Source: an uncultured Ignavibacteria bacterium (GTDB taxonomy: Bacteria; Bacteroidota; Ignavibacteria; Tepidaquicellales; Tepidaquicellaceae). From it: a DNA stretch of 18,907 nucleotides. This document shows positions 1 through 7,755 of this stretch, in pieces. Positions within the stretch are counted from its first letter, which is position 1. Each line of letters starts with the position of its first letter. A program made the position numbers and the translations under genes. The notes under the pieces are model-generated. The model had not been told where the DNA came from. It saw only the letters and a list, made by a program, of their open reading frames with translations, and made no database searches. The stretch covers positions 1 to 18,907 of the forward strand of contig CALEVL010000220.1 in NCBI GenBank assembly GCA_937924675.1, given 5' to 3'.

Positions 1-2352
1 GAGAATGAAACAATTTCAGGAATTGAAGATGAGTACAGACTGTCGGATCCCCTTCCGAGTCTTATTTATGTTAAGGAACCGGCTCCTCTAAGAGAGGAGA
101 AACTGAAGGAGCTGCTCAATGACATTCGCTCAAAAGGTGATGTCTCCTATAAGTCATTTTCAACTGCAGAAGAACTTGAAAAAATCATTACCGATGATCT
201 TGCAATTCTTCTAAGCGAAAGATTTTATTCCGTTGAAGACTCCTTACCTGCCGTAACCGAATCAGTGCGTGTACATACAAATATTCCGGATCAGATACCG
301 CAGATCATTGGAAGAGAAAATGACATGCAACGAATCATCGATCTGATAGTTGAAAAGGAACATCATCTTATAACAATTACCGGCACAGGCGGAATCGGAA
401 AAACAAGACTCGCGCTGGCTGTTGCAAAGTCAATGATCAGTAACTTTGACGACGGCGTCTATTTTGTGGATCTCTCTCACATTACAGATGAGACTGACAT
501 TTTCAAACAGATTGCAACTTCACTCGGAATCCAGCTTTCAAGTACGGAAGATGCGGCAAGTCAAATTACCGGATTCATTTCATCACAAAAAATATTGCTT
601 GTACTCGATAACTTTGAGCACCTTGCTTCTTCTTCTGCAAAGATATCTTCTTTCATAAATAGCTGCCTAAACCTTACCATAATAATTACAAGCAGAAATT
701 CTCTTAACATGGCAATTGAGAATGAATACCGGTTGCCGGCACTCTCGGTTCCGTTAGTGTCTGATGAATTCAATGAGACTGCTGATTCCCCTTCCGTAAA
801 AGTATTCCTCAATAAAGCCAGATTAGCCGACAGCAATTTTGCTCTCACCGAAGAGAATTTTTATGATGTTGGCAAGATCTGCCGGCTGCTTGACGGAATT
901 CCACTGGCAATAGGACTTGCTGCAGCCAAAGTGAGAGTCTTCTCACCAAAGATGATTGTCGAGAGACTCAGCAACAAGCTGAACATTTTATCCGGAGGAT
1001 TTTCGGACGCTCCGGAAAGACATAAGACAATGCGTGCGGCAATAGAATGGAGCGTTGAACTCTTGAATGAACAGGAAAAAATTCTGTTCCGCAGACTCGC
1101 GGTGTTTATCGGAGGATTTGATTTTGAGGCCTTGGAGAAAATCTGCAGTGACGGTCTGGGAGATGCCGCAGAACTTACGGAATCACTTCTTATAAAGAAT
1201 CTTATAAAGAAAGAGATGGAAGTAAACGGTATGCCGAGATATAATATGCCGGGACTTCTTCTTGAATATGCAGAGGAGATATTCAACAGGTCCGATGAGC
1301 GGGATGAGGTCCTGCTGAATCATGCATATCATTATTATGAGACCGCTTTAAATGACACATCCGTTTTTTCCGGACATCAGCCCGGTGCTGTATCACGTAA
1401 ATGGGGATACGATGCTGAGAATGTAATTGAAGCCGCAGAGACATTTTGCAGGAATGGAAAATTCTCAGAAGCAGTAAATCTAATCTATTCACTGTGGCAA
1501 TTATTCTGGATCTTTGACTATGATGACGCATTGGAAAAGAAGGTCAACCTTTTACATATCATTGATCAGGCTAAAGAACTCTCAGAAGAGGATAGTGGAA
1601 AACTCCTGTGGCTGGCCGGAGCAAACGCACTTGGAAAGGGCGATGAAGTGAATGCAGAAAAATACCTTGCGCAGGCACAGTCAATCTTTTCCCGAACAAA
1701 TAACAAAAGCGGTTTTGGCTGGGCAAATCATCTCATTACTTCGATACATGCTGCAAAACATCAGGACAAATCTAACGAAGAAATTCTCAAGTCATTTGAA
1801 GAGTCAGCCCGATTGTTCAGGGAGAGCGGTGACTTCTGGGGAGAGTGCGGAGTAATTCAGAATTCAGCCGCGCTTGAAACAATGCTGAAACATTATTCGA
1901 AAGCAATAAAACTGTATGACGAGTATGAAAGACTTGCAAAGAAAATAGGTAACATGTCACAGCAATCTCACATACTCATTATGCGGGGCTGGATCCATAT
2001 CAACATGAGGAAGTATGACAAAGCCCTCGAGTATCTGAAAAGCGGAATGGAATATTATAAGGACGGAACTACTCCCGAAGGACTTTGCTATGCATTGATA
2101 ATCACTTCACTCTATTTCTTCAAAACGAAGAATGAACAAAAGGCAATGTTCATGGCAGGTGTTCTTGACAATATCATGCCAAAGTTCGGATTCACTCCGT
2201 GGCAAATGCTTTCACCTGTAAGCGACTTTGTAAAAGAGAAGGTCAGGAATACGAAAGATCAATCTCTTATAGATGAATACGAAAGAGGATTGAATATGGG
2301 AATTTACAAGGCCATAAGGATGGCAAACGAGATGTTGCAGGAAGAGAGGTAA
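1..2352 (+). CDS. STAND ATPase: DUF4062 tail, NB-ARC-type NTPase, winged helix, TPR-like repeats (5' partial)
   Basis: The reading frame is open from base 1 to the TAA at 2350-2352 (783 codons), so the gene starts before the window. An in-frame GTG at 265 lies inside the protein and is not its start. Residues 1-88 match the end of DUF4062, with an SGIEDEYRLSDPLPSLIYVK-type segment followed by a DDLAILLSERF helix. Next comes a P-loop GTGGIGKT at about 128-135, a Walker B LLVLDNFEHL at about 199-208, a sensor-like IIITSR at about 227-232 and an LDGIPLA (GLPL-like) motif at about 297-303. A winged-helix-like segment follows (RAAIEWSVELL onwards), then a long helical TPR-like tail. Members of this architecture are NTP-driven switches whose repeat tail senses a signal. 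The role here is unknown: signalling, transcription control and phage defence are all possible. The partner gene, if any, lies to the left, outside the window. Confidence 0.88.
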   Translation, partial: ENETISGIEDEYRLSDPLPSLIYVKEPAPLREEKLKELLNDIRSKGDVSYKSFSTAEELEKIITDDLAILLSERFYSVEDSLPAVTESVRVHTNIPDQIPQIIGRENDMQRIIDLIVEKEHHLITITGTGGIGKTRLALAVAKSMISNFDDGVYFVDLSHITDETDIFKQIATSLGIQLSSTEDAASQITGFISSQKILLVLDNFEHLASSSAKISSFINSCLNLTIIITSRNSLNMAIENEYRLPALSVPLVSDEFNETADSPSVKVFLNKARLADSNFALTEENFYDVGKICRLLDGIPLAIGLAAAKVRVFSPKMIVERLSNKLNILSGGFSDAPERHKTMRAAIEWSVELLNEQEKILFRRLAVFIGGFDFEALEKICSDGLGDAAELTESLLIKNLIKKEMEVNGMPRYNMPGLLLEYAEEIFNRSDERDEVLLNHAYHYYETALNDTSVFSGHQPGAVSRKWGYDAENVIEAAETFCRNGKFSEAVNLIYSLWQLFWIFDYDDALEKKVNLLHIIDQAKELSEEDSGKLLWLAGANALGKGDEVNAEKYLAQAQSIFSRTNNKSGFGWANHLITSIHAAKHQDKSNEEILKSFEESARLFRESGDFWGECGVIQNSAALETMLKHYSKAIKLYDEYERLAKKIGNMSQQSHILIMRGWIHINMRKYDKALEYLKSGMEYYKDGTTPEGLCYALIITSLYFFKTKNEQKAMFMAGVLDNIMPKFGFTPWQMLSPVSDFVKEKVRNTKDQSLIDEYERGLNMGIYKAIRMANEMLQEER

Positions 2353-2491
2353 ATTATTTGCGTTACAACTTTATTGCCTTACAATCAAAATCCAAGCAGA
2401 CTCTGCAAGAATTTTCTCCGTCAAAAGAATCTAGAGTTGAAAAAGACAAATACTGCTGTCTTATGTAGTTTCAGGCAGCTCCTGTAGAGCA
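2353..2491. other. Short convergent intergenic spacer
   Basis: This spacer separates the end of the STAND ATPase (+) from the end of the lysine aminomutase gene (-). I see no ORF and no convincing GC-rich hairpin with a T-run on either strand, so how the two convergent transcripts end is unclear. Confidence 0.5.
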
Positions 2492-3655
2492 CTATGAACC
2501 TTCACCGTTCTGTATCACAGGAATCTTTACCTTCTTAATCTTATCTTTTTTCTGCAATGTTCTTCTCCTCGGAGTCTTTCTCATGAACATACTTTGATCA
2601 GTGACTTTTGATTCATCTCTCACATCCGGATACTCATAGATATTGTATCTGAAATTTCGCAAAACAATCTTCTCATCATCCTGAGAAATCACATAATTCG
2701 GAAGCATAGGAATCTTTCCTCCTCCGCCCGGCGCATCAATTACAAACTGCGGAACGGCAAGTCCTGAAATGTGGCCTCTTAGCTTATCCATTATCTCCAT
2801 TCCAACTCTTAACGGTGTCCTGAAGTGATTGGCTCCTTTTGTAAGATCTGCCTGATAAATGTAATACGGCCTGACTCTCATTGCAAGCAAACCCTTCATA
2901 AGTTCTTTCATCGTCTCAGCATTATCGTTTACGCCTTTCATCAAAACGCATTGATTGCCGACCGGAATACCCGCATCTGCAAGCATGCCGCATGCGCGTT
3001 TGCTTTCATTTGTAATTTCCCACGGATGATTGAAATGAGTGTTGACGTAGATTGGATGATAACGCTTCAGCATTTCGCACAATTGCGGTGTTATCCTGTG
3101 CGGCAGAACGCAAGGCATCTTAGTACCAAGTCTTATGATCTGAATATGAGGAATTTGCCTGAGTCTGAACAATATCTTCTCGAGCATTGAATCCGTGAGC
3201 ATCAACGGATCACCACCGGAAAGTATGACATCGCTGATCTCCGTATGCTGCTCAAGATATCTGAAAGCAGAATCAAGTGTGCGCATTGAGATCTTGCTTT
3301 GGTTTCCAACTTTCCTTTTCCTTGTGCAGAATCTGCAGTATAGTCCGCATTGAGAAGTTACAAGAAACAATGCGCGGTCAGGATAGCGGTGAGTAATATT
3401 TGGAACCGGGCTCATATCATCTTCGTTGAGCGGATCCTCGGGTGAGTCAATGTCCTCAAGTTCAGCAATATCCGGAACGCACTGAAGCCAGATAGGATCA
3501 CCGGGATAGCGTATCAAGGAAAGATAATAAGGATTGATCCTTGCCTGAAAGAATTCATCAAGTTTTTCTGCAACATCGCGGTCGATGCAAAATTTTTCTA
3601 CGAGGTCATCAACAGTATGAACACTGCTTCGGATCATTTCCTGCCAGAGTTCCAT
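2492..3655 (-). CDS. kamA: Lysine 2,3-aminomutase (KamA family radical SAM, PLP)
   Basis: A radical SAM enzyme of 387 aa that should convert L-lysine to beta-lysine. The [4Fe-4S] motif is C103-GLY-C107-RF-C110, with R112 behind it at the place where lysine aminomutase holds the substrate carboxylate. The PLP lysine is K314 in DAPGGGGK. D270 (QADLTKG) and D307 (IDAPGGGGK) are 37 residues apart, and K314 is 7 after D307. That is the same spacing as Asp293, Asp330 and Lys337 of the Clostridium subterminale enzyme, where the two aspartates bind the lysine side-chain amine. This favours lysine over glutamate as substrate. The protein is slightly shorter than the clostridial enzyme and ends in a basic tail (about 360-378). 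The start is ATG at 3655 with AGGAG five bases upstream. It is the last gene of the four-gene operon, 36 bases after the GNAT gene. Confidence 0.9.
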   Translation of the reverse strand: MELWQEMIRSSVHTVDDLVEKFCIDRDVAEKLDEFFQARINPYYLSLIRYPGDPIWLQCVPDIAELEDIDSPEDPLNEDDMSPVPNITHRYPDRALFLVTSQCGLYCRFCTRKRKVGNQSKISMRTLDSAFRYLEQHTEISDVILSGGDPLMLTDSMLEKILFRLRQIPHIQIIRLGTKMPCVLPHRITPQLCEMLKRYHPIYVNTHFNHPWEITNESKRACGMLADAGIPVGNQCVLMKGVNDNAETMKELMKGLLAMRVRPYYIYQADLTKGANHFRTPLRVGMEIMDKLRGHISGLAVPQFVIDAPGGGGKIPMLPNYVISQDDEKIVLRNFRYNIYEYPDVRDESKVTDQSMFMRKTPRRRTLQKKDKIKKVKIPVIQNGEGS

Positions 3656-3691
3656 ATTTGCTCCTTTGATTTTCTTTGTAAAGTATTGCCG

Positions 3692-4165
3692 TCACCATGT
3701 TAGATACTTTGCGAAAATCACGAGCGAATCTCCCGGCCTGTAAAACTCACGAATCGTTACCAATTCGGTATAGCCGTTCCGTTCATAGAACCTTCGCTCC
3801 TTTTCGTAAGATGGCTTCTGGCTTGTTTCAATAAGTATGAGCCTGCCGCCTTTTTTCTTCAGGTGTTCTTCGGAAAACTGTACCAGCAAACTTCCAATGC
3901 CTTTTGACTGTATCTCGGGATTGACTGCAATCCAGTAAAGATCGTATGTCCCTTCCGTCAATGGCCTGTGTCCGATACATACATATCCGTTGACAATTTT
4001 TCCTTCTGCATCAACGAAAATCTCATAGTCCTTCTGAGACTTGTCAGTGATGTAAATATCTATTAGCTCCAGAGCAACTTTGATTTCCTCTTCAGTAAAA
4101 CTTCCGCAGGTAACAAGGATCTTCACCAGCTGCTCTCTGTCTTCCAATTCCAATGGACGAATCAT
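3692..4165 (-). CDS. GNAT-family N-acetyltransferase of the aminomutase/ATP-grasp operon
   Basis: A 157-aa acetyl-CoA-dependent acetyltransferase with the pyrophosphate-binding motif Q86-SKGIG and a C-terminal FYERNGY segment typical of small GNATs. The segment EGTYDLYWIAVNPEIQSKGI marks the central beta strands. I place the start at ATG 4165. It overlaps the TGA of the upstream ligase as ATGA, GGGGGAT lies just upstream, and MIRPLELED is a normal GNAT opening. An upstream in-frame ATG at 4180 would add five residues (MGDKS) and overlap the ligase by 19 bases. The gene sits between an ATP-grasp ligase and kamA. By analogy with AblB, which acetylates beta-lysine, it may acetylate beta-lysine or a product containing it. 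However, it is much shorter than AblB (about 270 aa), so this is inference. Confidence 0.82.
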   Translation of the reverse strand: MIRPLELEDREQLVKILVTCGSFTEEEIKVALELIDIYITDKSQKDYEIFVDAEGKIVNGYVCIGHRPLTEGTYDLYWIAVNPEIQSKGIGSLLVQFSEEHLKKKGGRLILIETSQKPSYEKERRFYERNGYTELVTIREFYRPGDSLVIFAKYLTW

Positions 4166-5253
4166 GCTTTTATCCCCCATCTTGTTGAAGCAAATCCGAT
4201 GATATTCTGTATTAGCTGTTCGTAACTCCAGCCGTATGCCTTTCCGCTTCTTGTAAAACCGGTATCCTCATCTGCGTTTGACGCAATATCCGGATTCGGA
4301 TTAAGCTCAAGCACATACGGGATGTTGTCTTTGACCCTGAAATCAACGCGTGCATAATCTGATGCGCCGATGATCGAATATACTTTTCGTGCAGTGTTCA
4401 TTATTTTTTCTTCAAGTTCCGGTGAAATGTTTTCTGCCGGACAAACTGCTTTTGTTCCGGCAAATTCAACTGTTTTATACATCCATTTACTGTTGTAACT
4501 TACGATCTTAGGATAATCTTCCGGCAGACCGGCAAAGTCAATTTCCGAAATCGGAAATACTATCAGATCCCCCGGACCGTTTATTTCATTTCCAACAACA
4601 CTTACGTTGATCTCTCTTCCGTCAATAAATTCTTCAACAAGTGCCGGCTGTTTGTGTTCATCAAGAATGAATTCGATGCGCTCTTTTAATTCTACATCGC
4701 TGTACACAACCGACTTGTTCTCAATCCCAATGCTTGCATCTTCGCGACTTGGTTTTACAATCAACGGAAATTTGTTCTTCAATCTTGAGTATCCGTTAAT
4801 TTGAAATTCATTTGGATTTGTGCAAAGATAATGAGCGGCAGTCGGAATTTCATAATAATTTAATATCTCTTTTACTCTCCATTTGTTAAGCGCAATTCCA
4901 AGAGTAAGAGCGCGTGAACCTGTGTATGGTATCTTCAGTATCTCAAACAGCGAAGCAATATTCATCTCCTGCGTTGGATCTCCGTCAAGTGATTCACACA
5001 GATTGAAAATCAAATCCGGAGGATCATTTCTGAGTTCATCAATAAGCTTGTACACATCAAGTGCTACAGGTATAATCCGGGTATCATGACCTGTCGGAGC
5101 AAGGGCACGCTGAACCGACTCAAGTTCATCGATCACCCCATACTCGCTCATGTCGATCGGTTCTTCAACGGCATCTATATCAGTAACACCGTCATCATAA
5201 ATTTTTCCGGTAGCATATTGAAGCGGGTCATTATAGATGATGTGAATCTTCAC
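4162..5253 (-). CDS. ATP-grasp ligase, D-Ala-D-Ala ligase-like (second paralogue)
   Basis: A 363-aa ATP-grasp protein. Visible blocks are LIFNLCES (81-88, Ddl-like N-lobe), PYTGS (109-113), LIVKPSREDASIGI (164-177, ATP-binding loop), VEEFIDGREINV (206-217), ARVDFRV (301-307, Mg site) and LELNPNPDIA (315-324). The Ddl N-terminal serine/HEVS-type motif is absent. The usual NTLPG(M)T loop is changed to NPNPDIAS, so the second substrate is probably not D-alanine. It should join a carboxylate to an amine with ATP cleavage in the cytoplasm. The start is GTG at 5253, directly abutting the TGA of the preceding paralogue (TGAGTG), so translation is likely coupled. It will probably be auto-annotated as D-alanine-D-alanine ligase, but the context argues for a peptide or conjugate of beta-lysine. 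Confidence 0.85.
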   Translation of the reverse strand: MKIHIIYNDPLQYATGKIYDDGVTDIDAVEEPIDMSEYGVIDELESVQRALAPTGHDTRIIPVALDVYKLIDELRNDPPDLIFNLCESLDGDPTQEMNIASLFEILKIPYTGSRALTLGIALNKWRVKEILNYYEIPTAAHYLCTNPNEFQINGYSRLKNKFPLIVKPSREDASIGIENKSVVYSDVELKERIEFILDEHKQPALVEEFIDGREINVSVVGNEINGPGDLIVFPISEIDFAGLPEDYPKIVSYNSKWMYKTVEFAGTKAVCPAENISPELEEKIMNTARKVYSIIGASDYARVDFRVKDNIPYVLELNPNPDIASNADEDTGFTRSGKAYGWSYEQLIQNIIGFASTRWGIKA

Positions 5254-6357
5254 TCAGCACATCATTGACTTGCTTCTGCTAACCGCTTCTTCAAGAACTG
5301 CATTTATCATTGCATTGTAGTCAAGCCCAAACTCTCTTGCTGCTTTAGGATAGCACGAATTGTCCGCGGGGTCCGGAAGGATTCCCGGCAATGGATTTAT
5401 CTCAACTATGTTTGGAACATTATTGGAATCAAGCCGGACATCAATCCTTGCCCAGTCACGAATGCGCAGACATCTGTAAGCATTGAGACAGACATTTTCA
5501 ATCTCCTTGTAAAGTGAGGAGGACACATCGGCAGGACATTTGAAAATATCCAACTTATTTTCTCTCGTATCAAAGAACCATTTCACTTCGTATGAATAAA
5601 TCTTGTTGAAGCCCTCGGGTACTGAATCAAGATTGATCTCAACAACAGGCAATACTTTTGAGCCGTCTCCGTTGCCCAACATTGAAACGGTAAACTCCTT
5701 GCCGGGAAGGAAGTCCTCTACAATTGCCGGCTGCCCGTAACATTGTTTAATGCGTGAAATCTCCGAGTGCAGCTCTGCCGGATTGTTCACAACTGAAGAG
5801 TTATATATTCCTTTGGATGAACCTTCATGAAGTGGCTTTACAAATTTCGGATAGCCGTTTGAACTTACTGAGATCTTCTCATCATCAGTTATTAAGAACG
5901 GGGCATTTGGAATTCCATAATAAGACAGAATCTCTTTGCATCTGGATTTGTCATGGCAAATTCCTGTAGTGATGGAATCACTTCCTGTAAATGGTATGCC
6001 AAGCATTTCAAGCATTGAAGGTATTTGTGATTCTCTTGATACACCTCCGAAACCTTCTGCTACATTGAAAATAAAATCGTTGTTGAGTTCGGAGAGTTTC
6101 CGGAATGCCTCTTTGTCTGCTTCAATCAGCTCTACTGAGTGTCCGTATTGTTCAAGTGCATTTCGAACTGCCTCGATCGTTTCCATCGAGTCCCATTCGG
6201 CAAATGTATCATCGAGTCTGTCAGGATAATTTTTAATGAGGTTTTCATCGAGAAATTTTTCTGCGCTGCTATTTGATGCCGGTTGTAATTCTGATTCGGA
6301 CAAATTTCCGGTTATGTCAGAATCTTTCTTAACGTTATAGGTTATACCGATGCGCAA
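5254..6357 (-). CDS. ATP-grasp ligase, D-Ala-D-Ala ligase-like (first paralogue, operon leader)
   Basis: A 367-aa ATP-grasp protein, first gene of the operon. Visible blocks are FIFNVAEGFGG (95-105), PFTGSDS (122-128), KFVKPLHEGSSKGI (171-184), VEDFLPGKEFTV (213-224), WARIDVRL (302-309) and VEINPLPGILPDP (318-330). The last is close to the Ddl EINxxPGxT loop. Residues about 10-55 form a low-similarity insert in place of the Ddl N-terminal substrate motif. The SMETIEAVRNALEQYGH segment (57-73) has a counterpart in the next gene (IDELESVQRALAPTGH), so the two look like an old tandem duplication. One copy keeps a more Ddl-like active site than the other, which fits successive ligations of different substrates. 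The ATG at 6357 is 25-30 bases below a good promoter. No strong Shine-Dalgarno is seen. Confidence 0.85.
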   Translation of the reverse strand: MRIGITYNVKKDSDITGNLSESELQPASNSSAEKFLDENLIKNYPDRLDDTFAEWDSMETIEAVRNALEQYGHSVELIEADKEAFRKLSELNNDFIFNVAEGFGGVSRESQIPSMLEMLGIPFTGSDSITTGICHDKSRCKEILSYYGIPNAPFLITDDEKISVSSNGYPKFVKPLHEGSSKGIYNSSVVNNPAELHSEISRIKQCYGQPAIVEDFLPGKEFTVSMLGNGDGSKVLPVVEINLDSVPEGFNKIYSYEVKWFFDTRENKLDIFKCPADVSSSLYKEIENVCLNAYRCLRIRDWARIDVRLDSNNVPNIVEINPLPGILPDPADNSCYPKAAREFGLDYNAMINAVLEEAVSRSKSMMC

Positions 6358-6388
6358 ATTTCCTGTTTTGTAGTTATGTGAGATTGTG

Positions 6389-6418
6389 CAAATATAACAT
6401 TATAACTTTGTTTGTCAA
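6389..6418 (-). promoter_or_regulatory. Bacteroidota-type promoter of the ligase/GNAT/kamA operon
   Basis: Read on the minus strand: TTG (6418-6416), 19 bases, then TATATTTG (6396-6389). This is a full match to the TAnnTTTG -7 element with TTG at -33. The expected transcription start is near 6382, giving a leader of about 25 bases before the ATG at 6357. Confidence 0.7.
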
Positions 6419-6451
6419 TGAGTCTGAATTGTCATCAGCTTTAATAAGCAC

Positions 6452-6487
6452 AAAAAAACTTCCGGAACTATTGCCTCTCCGGAAGTT
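6452..6487 (-). terminator. Intrinsic terminator after the HdeD-like gene
   Basis: A perfect 10-bp stem (AACTTCCGGA at 6457-6466 with TCCGGAAGTT at 6478-6487) encloses an 11-base loop. On the minus strand it runs straight into seven T (complement of 6452-6458). It lies 28 bases past the stop of the HdeD-like gene and insulates it from the operon promoter at 6389-6418. Confidence 0.88.
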
Positions 6488-6514
6488 CTTATAATCATAT
6501 TAGAGCCAAATGAA

Positions 6515-7048
6515 TCAGGACTTACCAAGTCCTTTGATTTTGAATGAAAGCATTATGTACATGATACCGGAGATGATTGCAAATATTCCGATAACCATCA
6601 CAACTGCATTTCCGGATGCAACCACATTAGAAAACAGAACAACTGCAAAGATTATTGAAATTACTCCGCTTAGGATTGCGATCCATTCGCTTGAAATTAC
6701 CTTGCGCAACTTGATTGCATAAATGATCTGCATGATGCCTGATATCAAAGCCCAGATTGCGACGAAGTAAACGAGTGAAGCCAGTACAAACATAGGTGAG
6801 GCGATGAACAGAATACCAATGATCAGGTATATAACACCTTCAAGCACACCCGTCATCTTACCTTCATCCTTGGAAAAGATTGATCCTATTATAGTGAATA
6901 TTCCGCTGATCGCTGCCACAAAACCAAGGTAAAAAATGATTGATGCAAGAACAGCACCCGGACTGAACAACGCAAATAGTCCGAAGAGTAAAATCAGAAT
7001 TCCTCTTACAAGAACTGTCCACCAGCTTTTCTGTAATGCTTCTATCAT
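6515..7048 (-). CDS. HdeD-family (DUF308) membrane protein
   Basis: A 177-aa, very hydrophobic protein with six predicted membrane helices at about 12-30, 34-56, 66-84, 87-112, 122-141 and 146-168, arranged as three similar hairpins. The pattern WWTVLVRGILILLFGLFALF at the N-terminus and the repeated G(I/L)xxIIxG spacing are typical of HdeD/DUF308 inner-membrane proteins. E. coli HdeD is linked to acid resistance at high cell density. In most other bacteria the function is unknown, so the name does not prove an acid-resistance role. The start ATG at 7048 has AAGGAG nine bases upstream. It is followed by a strong terminator and is probably its own unit or is co-transcribed with the RidA gene 122 bases upstream. 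Confidence 0.88.
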   Translation of the reverse strand: MIEALQKSWWTVLVRGILILLFGLFALFSPGAVLASIIFYLGFVAAISGIFTIIGSIFSKDEGKMTGVLEGVIYLIIGILFIASPMFVLASLVYFVAIWALISGIMQIIYAIKLRKVISSEWIAILSGVISIIFAVVLFSNVVASGNAVVMVIGIFAIISGIMYIMLSFKIKGLGKS

Positions 7049-7170
7049 AGCTCTTACTCCTTAAATTAATTTAGAAATACCTTGTCATAATTTACTCATT
7101 TTAGTTTTAACAATGTCATTAAAATCTCTTTCCGGCAAAATCAGACAATGAACATCCGTGTCATTTCAAA

Positions 7171-7590
7171 TCAAATCTCCGCTATACATTTCAACTCAAT
7201 CGCAATCGGAGTTGGCAATGAATTGATCTCTATCGTTGTTCTGCAAGGCTGATTGTCTTTGAAATACTCTGCATAAATCCTGTTGTATGTTGCAAAGTCA
7301 TCCTTCATATTGGTCAGATAAACTGTAACGTCAATCAGTTTATCCCAAGAAGAACCTGCATCCTCAAGAATGTATCTAATATTTCTGAAAACCGAATGAC
7401 ACTGAACTTCGATGTCATATGAGATCACATTTCCGTTTTCATCAAGCTCAACCCCGGGTATTTTTTTTGTGCCTCTTTCTCTCGGACCAACTCCTGAAAG
7501 GAACAGGAGGTTACCGGCCCTTCTTGCATGCGGATAGAGTCCAACAGGTTCGGGGGCTTTGGAAGAGTTTATAATTGATTCGTTGCTCAT
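7171..7590 (-). CDS. RidA/YjgF-family enamine/imine deaminase
   Basis: A 139-aa protein of the Rid superfamily, cytoplasmic trimers that hydrolyse reactive enamine or imine intermediates. The catalytic arginine R117 is present in PCRTTIEI, and the later glutamate E132 in IELKCIA matches the conserved site. The opening PVGLYPHARRAGNLLFLSG, with the longer loop carrying GVELDENGNV, looks more like the 2-aminomuconate deaminase branch than the canonical RidA (which begins AP.AIGPYSQA). No kynurenine or aminophenol pathway genes lie nearby, so the substrate is open. The start ATG at 7590 has no Shine-Dalgarno and an A-rich leader, as is common in Bacteroidota. Confidence 0.88.
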   Translation of the reverse strand: MSNESIINSSKAPEPVGLYPHARRAGNLLFLSGVGPRERGTKKIPGVELDENGNVISYDIEVQCHSVFRNIRYILEDAGSSWDKLIDVTVYLTNMKDDFATYNRIYAEYFKDNQPCRTTIEINSLPTPIAIELKCIAEI

Positions 7591-7669
7591 GTTGTTTTTT
7601 GAAATAAGTTAGCAAATTGCCGGAGCGATTTAAATTGAAATTTATGCGAGAAGGGTAACTCATTCTTAT

Positions 7670-7700
7670 GTGACTCACTTAAAGAAAAGCAGTATATTTG
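7670..7700 (+). promoter_or_regulatory. Possible Bacteroidota-type promoter for the TPR gene
   Basis: TATATTTG at 7693-7700 is a full match to TAnnTTTG, about 55 bases before the ATG at 7756. The upstream element is poor: only TTATG at 7666-7670, with 22 bases between, and no clean TTG. It is therefore a weaker call than the promoter at 6389-6418. Confidence 0.45.
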
Positions 7701-7755
7701 AAAAGTTTTGAAATAGCTTATCAATCATTATTCACTGAATTTGAAAACATAACTC

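Noticed and set aside
265..267. GTG as the start of the STAND ATPase
   Set aside because: The frame is open from base 1 and encodes a recognisable DUF4062 tail, so this GTG is an internal valine.
861..1286. Minus-strand open frame of 141 codons inside the STAND ATPase
   Set aside because: It is serine/isoleucine-rich translation opposite a clear coding frame with no domain pattern. Similar long antisense frames at 10656-11129 and 14115-14513 were rejected for the same reason.
2395..2405. AGCAGACTCTG shared with 16604-16614 as a repeat
   Set aside because: Eleven bases with no extension on either side is within chance for a window of this size.
4166..4180. ATG at 4180 as the GNAT start
   Set aside because: The ATG at 4165 gives the classic ATGA overlap with GGGGGAT upstream and a normal GNAT N-terminus. 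The earlier ATG remains possible.
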